In this document: piece by piece, positions 9,301-18,210 of the stretch
Numbering within the stretch: the stretch's first letter is position 1
Layout of the letters: each line of letters opens with the position of its first letter
Source: an uncultured Arenicella sp.
GTDB lineage: Bacteria > Pseudomonadota > Gammaproteobacteria > Arenicellales > Arenicellaceae
Direction of reading: 5' to 3'
Assembly: GCA_947499305.1 (NCBI GenBank)
Contig: CANMNN010000002.1
Location: forward strand, 1-64,000
Length of the DNA stretch: 64,000 nt
Translations under genes and position numbers: made by a program
Notes under the pieces: model-generated
What the model was told of the DNA's origin: nothing
The model's input: only the letters and a program-made list of their open reading frames with translations
The model's database searches: none

Positions 9301-9910
9301 CTGTGTTAGCGATGTTGACAATACCGTCTTTGCTGGCAGATAAGTCGACTTTGCCGGTGAGGGTGACGCGGTTGCTTTTTTGATGAACATCTAATTGGCT
9401 AAGGTGTAGCAGATTATCGTTAACCTTAATTGCGGCCAAAATCTCATCAAACTTGGTAATCTGATCTCCATTACTGTTCAATGTCAGGGTGCTAATTCGA
9501 ACATTTTCAATCTCGATATCGATTGGTAAATCAACGCCACTCCAAACCTCGAAGGGCTCTGAGGCATCTGCTTCAAGCGTGATTATTTGAACTTCTAGCG
9601 TATTAAGAAGCAAGTTTTCTACGCGCAATGTTCCCTTGAGTAAATCGCTGAGTCGCCATTTTAATTGGCCTTTGGCAACGCTAACTTGAGTACCATCAAG
9701 TCGTAGGCTCAAGCCTGAGAAGGATAAGTCGCTAAGTTGGCCGCTAATCTCCTCGATCATCAATACATCGGGAACTTGTTGAAGGGCCCAGCGTAGGCCC
9801 GTTTCAGATTTCGTTATCCACAGTACTAAGATTGAGACTAGGGCCGAGGCGAACAAGGCAGTCAAGCCCAGCCATTTTAGCAACTTAGCAATCAACGCGC
9901 TCGGGCTCAT
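6311..9910 (-). CDS. tamB: TamB: translocation and assembly module inner-membrane component
   Basis: The 1199-residue protein starts with a membrane helix (LGLTALFASALVSILVLWI). A very long region of repetitive amphipathic beta structure follows (many LxxSGxxSGxxxNPxL-type strands), forming the hydrophobic groove typical of TamB/AsmA-like bridges. It ends in the conserved TamB (DUF490) tail with GRASSPILELYSTPSMPD, QDILSVLIFDKRI and a C-terminal barrel-contact strand region ending DLRYQIER. TamB links the inner membrane to TamA and is linked to lipid transport and outer-membrane protein assembly. Its ATG overlaps the tamA stop (ATGA), so the two are translationally coupled, as in other proteobacteria. 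Confidence 0.93.
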   Translation of the reverse strand: MSPSALIAKLLKWLGLTALFASALVSILVLWITKSETGLRWALQQVPDVLMIEEISGQLSDLSFSGLSLRLDGTQVSVAKGQLKWRLSDLLKGTLRVENLLLNTLEVQIITLEADASEPFEVWSGVDLPIDIEIENVRISTLTLNSNGDQITKFDEILAAIKVNDNLLHLSQLDVHQKSNRVTLTGKVDLSASKDGIVNIANTVEWAVDQKDASDSGLLQLDGSVVGTWRSLEIQQRTTSPLKSSVSLTVENVLTDKILWQGQLTSQGKHFKPSSQPSISLDQGDFRLSGQFSPSMGTSGLIAHLSGAISGGSPALSNWELDTDIGFENDTITVSRFNLLQKPDLDQTDANADSGELTIAGSIAGVSAFLTGQNSSEAIADLNGNWRNLSWPIDQATKQITISGNFSARGVPENFSVDAQAKGQSYQKPLTARASIHVADRTVDLKSVKLRSGTSQVDISGTLADKISLNWNISSPKLSELVPQLSGDLNSNGTLNGKPNALRISASARSSNIGFDEFQIYNVNLSGNGLLAASSEAMLFNVDIDRIEHKTSELVSNLAVTLSGSGKEHTFSGGGHLIGQSAISVNAQGSLSENGWHGQINDLSLKQLLSSLAPPDGANSSMWQLQQPVKLALKNNTITTDTLCLNKQAQSICAEIRANDKNLVANGSIHEVELSNFDPLLSLYDSRLTGKLNGEFSYDKSNSDSASNLLAQLQANNSTLTIQRAGSRTESLTIESAKLRISQNSNLKADSTIVLANSDQVSAEISIASAFESANFLDEELDGHIVATVNDLSTLQILSGPASELRGELKADISLSGSISDPKIGMQTYLKNGQMALPELGISLSDMQMNAMSTDKQKITLDGSLLSGKGKLEISGNLDLSELSKPRIAIAANGNNVELMRTPEIHVDGDLNTQILITSDLIDVSGDLRLIHADVDFQLPENAVLASEDVVLLGEEEAVQASQQKIRLQIDLGDQTHIRAQGLDTYLVGELELQQDPGGVMRANGQIDVKDGRYNAYNQKLEIDKGQLIFNGGPVDDPSLVLRAQKSVNTLTAGVSVTGRASSPILELYSTPSMPDQDILSVLIFDKRIGDLASQDGLTLLRIANSLRGDGTNKSQVDVLTQNIQESLGLSNLELQLNGSAPSLVAGKQLSSKFYVGYGYGLLDAAQSLILRYKINPFWSIQGDLGVDSGADLRYQIER

Positions 9911-11676
9911 AAATCAGTTCCAAAGCTGAAGTGCAGGCGCACTGGGTCACCTTCAAGATCGAGAGCCGAAGCTGCATCGAGACGCAGTGCACCAAATGGC
10001 AAGCGCCAGCGCAGTCCAAGGCCAGCACCTTTGTTAAGTTCAACGCCGCTATCGAATGCATCACCGGCGTCAAGGAATGCGGCTAATGCGAAGCCATTTT
10101 TGATAGGGTGTTCGTATTCTATACTTGCGACGAACAAATTCTTGGCAACATTTATTTCGCTATTTCTTTCGACGCCGATGCTTTCGAAATCGTAGCCACG
10201 CACGCTATCGTCGCCACCGGCTAAAAAACCGAGTGATTCAGGTAAATCTGCAGCGTCATCGATTATGCTGCCCGCTAGGTGAACGCGAAGCTTGACTCGT
10301 CCGGAACCTAAGGGCCTTAATAACTTTCCTTTAAAAATAGCTTGGGCTAAATCTATATCAGAACCGATTGACTGACTGGCTCCACGTACGGTTGCCGCTG
10401 CGCTCCAGCCTTTAGTAGGGAAGTACACGTCATCGCCCTTGGTGCGTTCCCAAAATAGGCTGGGAAGAATCAGGTCTGTATCATTCTCAATCTCTGATAG
10501 GTCGTCTTCACGGCGAATGAACTTCTCACGACTGGCTACAAGGCCTAGTTTGAAAAGAGAGTCTCGCCATTCAAATGCCCATTCAGAGCCAATTCGAGCT
10601 GATTGAAATCGACGCGTATCGCCAAACTCTTCGTCCAGTGACGTGAAAAAGTTTAAGCTGTCGCTTGCCGTGCGCGCTAGAGGAATACGGTAATTTAGAA
10701 TCGCCGTGCGTTTGATCTCTGAACCACCCGCGCGTATGCTAATATTATGACCTTGTCGGTTAATACGACGATTTTCGTAGCCGACACTGGCTCGAATACC
10801 CGTGTCTGTACCAGCCCCAATAGCGAAGTTGTAGGCTTTGCGTTTACTGGGCGTGAGCGTGATCTTTACTGGTATTTGCAGAGCTTGCGGTTCGCGCTCC
10901 CCAGCTCTAACATCAACAGCTGAAAAATACGGGGTAGCGAGTAAATTGCGTTGTGTTTTTGATAAGGAATCGGCTGTGTAACTTTGGCCGGGTTTAATGG
11001 TTATTAGTGAATCTAAAATACTTTGTTCGATTCCTTGCTTGCTCTTTTGATCGCTGGTTGAGGCTAGGTTCCAATCAATAGTGATGTCTCCGAGAGAGTA
11101 GCGCGCGCCGCTGACAAACTGTAAGGAAATATCAGCTAAGGTTCGTTGTTCATTAATAACAATTTTGCTTTCACTATATTGAGCATCGAAAAAACCAAGG
11201 CGTATCGCCGTGGATAGTAGGGCTTTCTTTTGAGTTGAGTAAAGCACTTGATTAAGCGGCAAGCCCTTGGACAAAGGAAATCTATTGAGCCAATCTTGGA
11301 ATTCAACTACCGAACTAGCCATTGTGCCTAATTCTAATTTTAGGCTGTTGACGATGACTGGCTTGTTTAAAGCAATTAGGTAGCGGTAGTTCTTGGTGCC
11401 CTGACTGTGATCGCGTCGGACCTCAACGTTGTAATAGCCAAAAGGTTCGAGCGCCTGTTTAACCTCTGATTCAACTCGAGATTCTAATCGTCGTTGTTCT
11501 CCCTCTAGCATTGGTCCAATGTTTTTGTCGCGTAAACGCTTAACCAAACGAACATGACGTTCTACATTTAGGAGAAGGTCTCCGTTGACGCCAATGAAGC
11601 GTATTTCTCGAGCACTAGCTGAGTTTAGGCTAAGCAAGAGTAGGGCAAAAATAGTGAAGTAATGAGACATGTTCAT
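9907..11676 (-). CDS. tamA: TamA: Omp85-family outer-membrane assembly protein
   Basis: About 589 residues: signal peptide (SHYFTIFALLLLSLNSASA), three POTRA-like domains (the first with LERHVRLVKRL-type helices), then a 16-strand Omp85 barrel including GRxRxKGW-like and the loop-6 region GGDDSVRGYDFESIG (VRGY being the Omp85 family signature), ending FSFGTDL with the usual C-terminal beta strand. The open frame extends to a TTG at 11709, but the signal peptide favours the ATG at 11676 (or 11670). Partner of tamB immediately downstream. Confidence 0.93.
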   Translation of the reverse strand: MNMSHYFTIFALLLLSLNSASAREIRFIGVNGDLLLNVERHVRLVKRLRDKNIGPMLEGEQRRLESRVESEVKQALEPFGYYNVEVRRDHSQGTKNYRYLIALNKPVIVNSLKLELGTMASSVVEFQDWLNRFPLSKGLPLNQVLYSTQKKALLSTAIRLGFFDAQYSESKIVINEQRTLADISLQFVSGARYSLGDITIDWNLASTSDQKSKQGIEQSILDSLITIKPGQSYTADSLSKTQRNLLATPYFSAVDVRAGEREPQALQIPVKITLTPSKRKAYNFAIGAGTDTGIRASVGYENRRINRQGHNISIRAGGSEIKRTAILNYRIPLARTASDSLNFFTSLDEEFGDTRRFQSARIGSEWAFEWRDSLFKLGLVASREKFIRREDDLSEIENDTDLILPSLFWERTKGDDVYFPTKGWSAAATVRGASQSIGSDIDLAQAIFKGKLLRPLGSGRVKLRVHLAGSIIDDAADLPESLGFLAGGDDSVRGYDFESIGVERNSEINVAKNLFVASIEYEHPIKNGFALAAFLDAGDAFDSGVELNKGAGLGLRWRLPFGALRLDAASALDLEGDPVRLHFSFGTDL

Positions 11677-12129
11677 GAACCGCGCAGTATCACCTATTTC
11701 TCGTTTCAATTTCGTAAGAATACGATGATTTAAGGCAATTATCTCTTGATAAGCGCTGTTTAAAAATACGGAGAGGTTGTTGCGCTCTAATACTGCAAAG
11801 TTGTAAATGATTTAATCAGAGTGGCATGGTGATTAGATAGTCTCTAAGCGGCCGATCAGATCTTGAATACCTTCTTACTCGAGCTTTTTTGGTGAACGGA
11901 TGTCGAGCCCTTTAAAGGTCACGTAAACAATTGATTGATTTATTGATTATATACTTTCGCCCGCGGTATGTTTATCGAAAAGCGATTCTAAGGTGCTATA
12001 TAATTATGCTTTAATGATAGCTCGTTTACTGCGACGATTGTTCATATCATCGATTTACTTGAACGGGTAGGTTTAAAGCAGCGCTCGCTTTTTAAGTCAC
12101 GCGCGCCACCTAGAGATAAGCATCAATCG
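11677..12129. other. Divergent intergenic region between tamA and an MscS-like gene
   Basis: Roughly 450 bp with no supportable gene. It must contain the promoters of two divergent units. The best sigma-70-like -10 seen is TATAAT at 11999-12004 for the rightward gene, but without a convincing -35 at the standard distance. No repeat or operator stands out. Confidence 0.4.
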
Positions 12130-13854
12130 ATGCGCAAAATAAGAACCAATAAAAAGACAATGAAAAGTACTCGCCATAATCGCCCCATATTACTACTCCT
12201 ATTTCTTGCCTCGATGTTGGTAAACGCGAATAACGCATATTCTCAGGCCCTTGATGCCGGTAAAGATGAAAACCGCACTGAGGCCGTAGTACCTGCACCT
12301 GAGAAAACGCTTTCGGATAAGCTTGATGAGCTCAGTAATGTACTCACAGACAAGAACAAAGACCTGAATAGACTCAAGTCCAAACTTTCAAAAGTTGGGC
12401 CTGATCCTGCACTCGAAGCAGAGATTTCAAGAGCCACTCAAGAGCTGGATATATTACGAAAAAGCTTTGAACAGCTTGCGATAGGCAATATTAACCTTGA
12501 TTCGGTTAGAGTTGAGGAGCCCAATTTAACTTGGCAAGAAGAACTTACCCTAGCCGTTAAACCGCTTTTAGAGAACTTAAGAGGCCTTACTGAAGGACCA
12601 CGCAAGCGCGAAAATTTACGCCAAGCAATGGCGCATCAAAAGAACATAGCCGAGAAAGCCGAACGAGCACTCGCCTCAATCGAGGCTTTGTTGGCAACTG
12701 ACACGTCCAAGGCCCAACAAAGCCAACTTAAAGCATTGCAAAGCAAGTGGCAGCGCACGAGGGAGAACGCAGAGAGGGAAGAGCAGCTCGCCCTATATCA
12801 ACTAGAAAGTTTGTCTGGCTCTAAAAGCGATTGGTTCACTACGCTTAAAGAATCAACAATAGATTTTTTTCAAGAACGAGGCCTAACAATATTACTGGCA
12901 ATTGTCGTGTCATTTTTGATTTGGCTGACGTTGGCCGGCTTGAGTAAGCTACTCGATAAAACCGGTAAATCTACCTCGAGGTATTCGAATCGTACGACTT
13001 ACCGGGTTATTGCCTACGCTCAACGTTTATTGACAGTCATTCTTATTGTTATTGGCGTGCTAACCGTGTTCTTTATTCGTGGCGATATTCTACTGCTGGT
13101 GATTACGCTCACTCTGTTATTCGCCGCAGCATTAGGTTTAAAGAACCTGCTACCACAATTTCTTGCTGAAAGCCGATTGTTGTTGAATATAGGTGCCGTT
13201 CGCGAGCATGAACAGATAGTGATCGACGGAGTTCCGTGGCGCGTTGCTTCTATCAATATGTTTTCAAAGTTCACTAACCCTGAAATTCAAGGCACATTAA
13301 GACTGCCGCTATCCGAACTGAAAGATTTGAAATCACGACCCGTCACCGAGGAAAAATGGTTTCCAAGTTCAAAGGGCGACTGGGTGCTCGACAGCGCCAA
13401 TAAGCTCTACGAAGTAGTCAAGCAAACGCCGCTTGCCGTTGAACTTCAAAGTGCGCAGGGCACCAACAAGTTAGTGCCTACATCAACGTATTTTTCAGCA
13501 GAGTTTGTGAACTTAACTAAATCAAAACGTATTCGCATTACCAGCACATTTGGCGTTGGCTATGAATTGCAATCAATAGCCTTGGATGAAGTGCCAAACG
13601 TATTCAAAGAAGTTGTAACAGAGCATTTAAATAATGCGGCATTAGATACCGATCAAATTGATGTGCGAGTTGAGTTTGCTAAAGCGGGAGAATCATCGCT
13701 CGACTATATTGTGATCGCACAGTTAGGTTCAAACGCTTCTAAGTATTTCTACCGAATAGAGAGAACAATTCAGCAAGCCTGTGTTGATGCTTGCAATCAA
13801 AAAGGTTGGGGAATTCCGTTTCCACAGCTCACTGTTCACCACCAGCCAGTCTAG
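12130..13854 (+). CDS. Large MscS-related membrane protein with coiled-coil periplasmic domain
   Basis: The 574-residue protein has a signal peptide (PILLLLFLASMLVNANNAYS) and a charged, coiled-coil-rich periplasmic region (residues about 45-230, with LDELSNVLTDKNKDLNRLKSKL). Several membrane helices (about 245-350) follow, then a soluble domain with REHEQIVIDGVPWRVASINMFSKFTNPEIQGTLRLP, which mirrors the MscS beta domain. A C-terminal alpha/beta segment contains RIRITSTFGVGYE. The overall plan resembles long MscS homologues (MscK/YbiO type) but is shorter and the pore helix is divergent. An internal ATG at 12160 is an equally good start. It is convergent with the DUF2391 gene. Confidence 0.6.
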   Translation: MRKIRTNKKTMKSTRHNRPILLLLFLASMLVNANNAYSQALDAGKDENRTEAVVPAPEKTLSDKLDELSNVLTDKNKDLNRLKSKLSKVGPDPALEAEISRATQELDILRKSFEQLAIGNINLDSVRVEEPNLTWQEELTLAVKPLLENLRGLTEGPRKRENLRQAMAHQKNIAEKAERALASIEALLATDTSKAQQSQLKALQSKWQRTRENAEREEQLALYQLESLSGSKSDWFTTLKESTIDFFQERGLTILLAIVVSFLIWLTLAGLSKLLDKTGKSTSRYSNRTTYRVIAYAQRLLTVILIVIGVLTVFFIRGDILLLVITLTLLFAAALGLKNLLPQFLAESRLLLNIGAVREHEQIVIDGVPWRVASINMFSKFTNPEIQGTLRLPLSELKDLKSRPVTEEKWFPSSKGDWVLDSANKLYEVVKQTPLAVELQSAQGTNKLVPTSTYFSAEFVNLTKSKRIRITSTFGVGYELQSIALDEVPNVFKEVVTEHLNNAALDTDQIDVRVEFAKAGESSLDYIVIAQLGSNASKYFYRIERTIQQACVDACNQKGWGIPFPQLTVHHQPV

Positions 13855-13881
13855 TTATTGCTGCGATAAGGCAATAACTAG
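13851..13881. terminator. Bidirectional hairpin between convergent genes
   Basis: A perfect 11-bp inverted repeat (CTAGTTATTGC / GCAATAACTAG) with a 9-nt loop spans the gap between the convergent stop codons. There is no strong T run on either side, so its strength as an intrinsic terminator is uncertain. Confidence 0.55.
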
Positions 13882-14280
13882 CTACTCTTTGTCGAAGCTA
13901 TCTACCACGATCGCGCCCATAGATGCTGGCATGGTAATCACGATTAAGCGTTTTATCGCAATAAGCGGATCAGACAATATCGGGAATTTGTTAAGGCAGA
14001 ATAGGGTGATAGCAACGACCATACTGGCAAGGCCGTAGGCAATAACAATTCGGACAATATAGCTGAATACTCGCTGTTTAATGTTCCTCTGGAACACGCT
14101 GTGGTAGGTATACAGAGACAGAAAGACGATTGAGACTATCATTAGCGCCGAAAGATTTTTAAACGGCAAGGTTTCTCCTAAACGCCAAGCTTCTTCAGAA
14201 AACGAAATCGGTACCGCTAATACGAATGCACCAACCATCACCTGACTGGCGTCTTCCAGATTAAAACTGAAATCAGTCAT
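13882..14280 (-). CDS. DUF2391-like small integral membrane protein
   Basis: A 132-residue protein of about four membrane helices containing VGAFVLAVPISFSEEAWRLGE, which resembles the DUF2391/TIGR02587 integral membrane family. The best start is the ATG at 14280, which overlaps the end of the mgtC-like gene (ATGACTGA), with a purine-rich GAGG upstream; a TTG at 14289 would add three residues. The overlap argues for translational coupling with the MgtC-like protein, so the two may act together in membrane ion homeostasis. Function unknown. Confidence 0.65.
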   Translation of the reverse strand: MTDFSFNLEDASQVMVGAFVLAVPISFSEEAWRLGETLPFKNLSALMIVSIVFLSLYTYHSVFQRNIKQRVFSYIVRIVIAYGLASMVVAITLFCLNKFPILSDPLIAIKRLIVITMPASMGAIVVDSFDKE

Positions 14281-14713
14281 CGATACCAACCTCTTCTTTG
14301 ACTTTTCCCGATAACTTAAAGGTAACGAAAGTCATCACACTAAGGGCAATGGCTATTTCAAGTCGCCCCAAGCCTGCCGCTATACCAACTGCGCCAGTAG
14401 ACCAGATCGCTGCAGCGGTGGACGTTCCGCTTACATGAGATTTGTCCTTGAGGATTGCGCCACCACCGATAAACCCAATGCCAGTAACGATGCCGGCGAT
14501 AATCTTACTTTGCGCTCCGGGGTCTGGAAACATCGACATAGCGAGTATTGTGAAACTGCACGCGGCCATTGATACTAGGGGAAAGGTTCTTAGACCGGCA
14601 GAACGAGTCTTGGTCTCGCGATCCCATGCTGTTAGCAATGGCAGTGCAAACGCTACGCCGAGTTGTATCAGGTGAGTATAAAGTTGTTTAACGTCAAGTT
14701 CGAAAATTTCCAT
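14273..14713 (-). CDS. MgtC/SapB family membrane protein
   Basis: The 146-residue protein has the MgtC/SapB hallmark region: RSAGLRTFPLVSM, then GIVTGIGFIGGGAILK and SGTSTAAAIWSTGAVGIAAGLG, with four to five membrane helices. It lacks the C-terminal ACT-like domain of Salmonella MgtC, so it belongs to the short, broadly distributed class, whose role is usually inferred as membrane or magnesium-stress related. It is upstream of and coupled to the DUF2391-like gene, and divergent from the antiporter. Confidence 0.85.
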   Translation of the reverse strand: MEIFELDVKQLYTHLIQLGVAFALPLLTAWDRETKTRSAGLRTFPLVSMAACSFTILAMSMFPDPGAQSKIIAGIVTGIGFIGGGAILKDKSHVSGTSTAAAIWSTGAVGIAAGLGRLEIAIALSVMTFVTFKLSGKVKEEVGIDD

Positions 14714-14833
14714 AACTGCTAAAGCACCGAAAACCTGTTAGTCTTAATTTTATGCATTGTGTCAGAAACACATTACTTGCGCACCGTTTATACATCTCGC
14801 CACATTAAGCTTCGACGAAACAGGAAGATTCAA

Positions 14834-16624
14834 ATGACATCGCTTACTTTATTAGGGCTAATCGGCTTTATAGGATTTCTATGCCAATGGTTCTCAGCCA
14901 AGGTTAAGTTACCGGCTATTCTTTTTTTGTTGTTGTCTGGTATTTTACTTGGGCCTATTTTTTCCGTATTCGACCCTAACGTTTTATTTGGCGATTTACT
15001 GTTCCCGTTTATCTCCCTATCGGTTGCGATCATTTTGTTTGAGGGCGCGCTTACGTTAAAACGCAATGAACTTAAGGGCATTGGCCGCCCGGTTCGTAGA
15101 ATGGTAAGTGTTGGCGTTATTGTTAACTCCGGTGTAATGACGTTTGCCACGCACTACCTCCTGGGTTTAAGTTGGTCGCTATCAGCGTTATTTGGTGCGC
15201 TAATGGTAGTTACCGGGCCAACCGTAATTATGCCGATGCTTAAAACGGTGCGACCAATCCCCAAAATCGCTGATATTCTTCGCTGGGAAGGTATTGTGAT
15301 CGACCCCATAGGTGCGTTAATCGCTGTATTGGTCTTTCAATGGATTGCCGTGCAAAACGCTGCTGCTCAAGTTAGCGATATCTTTACCGTATTTATTGGC
15401 ACAGTGTTAGCGGGGCTGATCATTGGCGCGATTGCTGGTTACGGATTTGGTCTCGCACTAAGACATCATTTGATCCCGGAGAAATTGCATAACTTCGCGG
15501 CCTTGGCACTGGTCTGTGCAGTGTTTGCTATATCCGATGACGTCATGCATGAGTCTGGTTTACTTTCGGTAACGGTGATGGGCATGTTGTTGGCCAATAT
15601 GAAGAACGTACATATCGATTCAATTCTTGAATTCAAGGAGGACCTAACGGTCGTCTTTGTGTCAGCCCTGTTTATTGTGCTCGCAGCTCGATTAGATCTT
15701 GATGCCTTCTTGGCGTTAGGCTGGGGTGCCTTGCTAGTGCTCATAGTGATGCAATTTATCGCGCGACCATTGAAGGTAGCACTGAGTTTTATAGGCTCTG
15801 ATTTCACTTGGAAAGAAAAGGCCTTGGTCGCCTGGATTGGCCCTAGAGGGATTGTCGCAGCAGCGGTGTCGTCAGTGTTCGCGTTGCGGTTAACTGAGCT
15901 TGGAGTCGACGGTGCCGATAAGTTAGTTCCTTTAGCTTTTATGATCATTATCGGGACAGTTGTTTTACAAAGTCTTACAGCAAGACCAATTGCCCAGATG
16001 TTGGGTGTGGCAATGCCGGCAACTCATGGTGTGCTAATTGTTGGTGCTAATCCTTTTTCAGTCGCGGTCGCTGAAGCTCTAGAAAAGCAAGACGTTCAAA
16101 CGGTAATTTGCGATACCAATTGGGAGAGCTTGAAACATGCACGCCACTCGGGTTTAGGAACATATTATGGAAACCCGAGCTCAGAACACGCGCACATGCA
16201 TTTGAACATTTCACCTTTTGGCTACATGCTTGGTTTATCAAGTCATTTTGAATATAACGTCACTCAGGCGAATAGTTTTCGCGACGATTTTGGTGCTCGT
16301 AATGTATTTATTTTGCCGCCCAATCAATCGTCAACTCGATTTCACAAGCATGTTGTCAGCGCGCACAAAAGCGGTCGCTTGCTATTTTCCGAAAGTGTCT
16401 CGTTTAGCGATCTTAGAAAGATGATCAATCGCGGGTTTGTGGTTAAGGTAACCGAATTAACGCAGGAATACGGGTATGACGAATGGTCAAAAACAAACTC
16501 TGGTGCACTAAGGGTGCTTACCTTAAAGCCCAATGGGGACATCGTTTTTAACACTAAGGATCAGCAACTAGAGGCGGAAGAAGGCGATAAAATCTTTTAC
16601 TTCGCTCAAGCTAATGCCGGATGA
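14834..16624 (+). CDS. CPA-type Na+(K+)/H+ antiporter with RCK/TrkA-N-like tail
   Basis: A membrane domain of about 12 helices (residues 1-390) carries antiporter motifs such as FEGALTLKRNELKG and GPTVIMPML. A soluble tail beginning THGVLIVGANPFSVAVAEAL is a Rossmann-like RCK/TrkA-N domain (nucleotide-gated) with HLNISPFGYMLGLSSH. It exchanges monovalent cations for protons. The longest frame opens at a GTG at 14759, but the ATG at 14834 has an AGGAAG Shine-Dalgarno six bases upstream and begins directly with the first membrane helix, giving 596 residues, so I choose it. Divergent from the mgtC-DUF2391 pair. Confidence 0.85.
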   Translation: MTSLTLLGLIGFIGFLCQWFSAKVKLPAILFLLLSGILLGPIFSVFDPNVLFGDLLFPFISLSVAIILFEGALTLKRNELKGIGRPVRRMVSVGVIVNSGVMTFATHYLLGLSWSLSALFGALMVVTGPTVIMPMLKTVRPIPKIADILRWEGIVIDPIGALIAVLVFQWIAVQNAAAQVSDIFTVFIGTVLAGLIIGAIAGYGFGLALRHHLIPEKLHNFAALALVCAVFAISDDVMHESGLLSVTVMGMLLANMKNVHIDSILEFKEDLTVVFVSALFIVLAARLDLDAFLALGWGALLVLIVMQFIARPLKVALSFIGSDFTWKEKALVAWIGPRGIVAAAVSSVFALRLTELGVDGADKLVPLAFMIIIGTVVLQSLTARPIAQMLGVAMPATHGVLIVGANPFSVAVAEALEKQDVQTVICDTNWESLKHARHSGLGTYYGNPSSEHAHMHLNISPFGYMLGLSSHFEYNVTQANSFRDDFGARNVFILPPNQSSTRFHKHVVSAHKSGRLLFSESVSFSDLRKMINRGFVVKVTELTQEYGYDEWSKTNSGALRVLTLKPNGDIVFNTKDQQLEAEEGDKIFYFAQANAG

Positions 16625-16725
16625 ATTATTTAACTGATTTAATTACGTACTTAGTAATTAGCTAAGGCTCAAACGGTTTTGCTTCAAGTTAAGGGGCATA
16701 TAGACTGAATAGAAATTTGCATCTT

Positions 16726-18111
16726 ATGACTCGTATATTTTCTCTAATCTGTTTTTTCACACTGGCTCTTGCTTCACATCCTCTTTTTGCTCGTATGAAT
16801 ACCGTTGAGCAAGAATTGGCTTTGTATGACTGTAAAAATGGAAACAATGAAGCGTGCGATGCGGCTTTATTAGCAAGTCTCTTTATCGCTTACCTGCCTA
16901 GTGTCAAAAACGATAGACAAAATCTGGTATCGAAAATCACATCAAAGCAGCTGGAATGTGACGATAGAGAAGTCAAAAGTTGTACGGAATTAGGGGTGTT
17001 GTTGCTTCATCTTGAGTCTGGAGAGAGTGCGAAGTCTTATGAGCTTTTCACCGACAGTTGCGACTTGGGAGACGGCTGGGCGTGTGGTTTACTAGGGGAA
17101 ATGAACGTTTTTGTAGAAGCTAGTAAGGACAAGAATTACCAAATTTATTATGAAAAGCTCGAGAGGCTCTGCGCAAAAGATGATCATAAGGCGTGCGCTA
17201 CTCAAGCGAGGCTAAATGTTCTATTGGCCGTCACACCGCCAGAGAGGTCTATCTGGTACGACCAGCTTGTTAGCTCATGTCAACACGGTGTCGGCCGTGC
17301 GTGCGTGAATCTGTCGTATCTAATGAGTGAGGATGGAAAACAGGAATACCGAAAATTTGATCCCGGGCACTCGATTTTAGACTCGTTTACTAATCGCATC
17401 TCATTTTCGTATGCTAAGCGAGCTTGTGAGCTAGATAACCCGGTAGGATGTTGGAACGCGGCATTAGCTTATAGCGACGGTAGAGGCGTTAGAGCCGACT
17501 TAAAGTTAGCTCAAGAGAATTTCGTGAAAGCATGCGTTAAAAGCCTCTTTCGAGCTTGCGATGAGATCAACTACGATATCGTTTGGCGCTCCACTGATTC
17601 GCATAGCGATTTGAACGATGCCTGTGACGAGCGCGACTTTTCGGCATGTTTAATCGTTGAGCAGCGCCGCTTCAACGAATTAAGCCCAACTCAAAAGAAA
17701 GAGACTCAAGTTCAATACTTGGCGAACTTGAAACTGATTTGTAAAGATGGCTCATTGATAGCTTGCGCTAATGCAGCGGTGCGCGCCTATGGCCTAGGAG
17801 ATACCGCCGATGCCGAACGATATGCCAACGTTGCGTGTAATCATGAAATAGGCGAGGGCTGTTTGGTTCTAGGTAATGTGTGGAAGTTTAATAAACTCAT
17901 TGAAGGTCATCATACGAAAGCTATTTACTATCTTGAGCGAGGGTGCGAACTAGGGAGCCGTAGTGCTTGTAACAATCTAGGAGACTCCTATCGAAAAGGC
18001 CTGGGCTTAGAAGTAAACCTAACCCAAGCCAAGCGCTATTTCAAAATAGCGTGTAACCACAAGCTAAAATTGGCATGCAGAAATTTGTCAGAAATGAATG
18101 AATCTAACTAA
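16726..18111 (+). CDS. Secreted Sel1/TPR-like repeat protein rich in paired cysteines
   Basis: After a signal peptide (TRIFSLICFFTLALASHPLFA), the 461-residue protein consists of Sel1-like helical repeats, each with two cysteines spaced about 8-10 residues apart, as in ACELDNPVGCWNAALAYSDGRGV and CELGSRSACNNLGDSYRKGLGL. Cysteine-paired Sel1 repeats are typical of periplasmic or secreted scaffold proteins stabilised by disulfides. The ATG at 16726 is preferred over the TTG at 16717. Partner unknown; the neighbours do not suggest a complex. Confidence 0.75.
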   Translation: MTRIFSLICFFTLALASHPLFARMNTVEQELALYDCKNGNNEACDAALLASLFIAYLPSVKNDRQNLVSKITSKQLECDDREVKSCTELGVLLLHLESGESAKSYELFTDSCDLGDGWACGLLGEMNVFVEASKDKNYQIYYEKLERLCAKDDHKACATQARLNVLLAVTPPERSIWYDQLVSSCQHGVGRACVNLSYLMSEDGKQEYRKFDPGHSILDSFTNRISFSYAKRACELDNPVGCWNAALAYSDGRGVRADLKLAQENFVKACVKSLFRACDEINYDIVWRSTDSHSDLNDACDERDFSACLIVEQRRFNELSPTQKKETQVQYLANLKLICKDGSLIACANAAVRAYGLGDTADAERYANVACNHEIGEGCLVLGNVWKFNKLIEGHHTKAIYYLERGCELGSRSACNNLGDSYRKGLGLEVNLTQAKRYFKIACNHKLKLACRNLSEMNESN

Positions 18112-18210
18112 AATTTCCAGCGCAGTTTAATCACCTTTACTCATTAACAACCAATCTCACCGTTTTCGGGTCTATGTCGTTGGAGGCAGGCGAGATAAGT
18201 CATAATCGGT

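Noticed and set aside
8913-9383. 156-codon plus-strand frame inside tamB
   Set aside because: Antisense shadow of a well-supported tamB; no family-like features or ribosome binding site.
15466-15948. 160-codon minus-strand frame inside the antiporter gene
   Set aside because: Antisense to conserved membrane helices; composition (Ser, Asn, Ala, Thr rich) typical of shadow frames.
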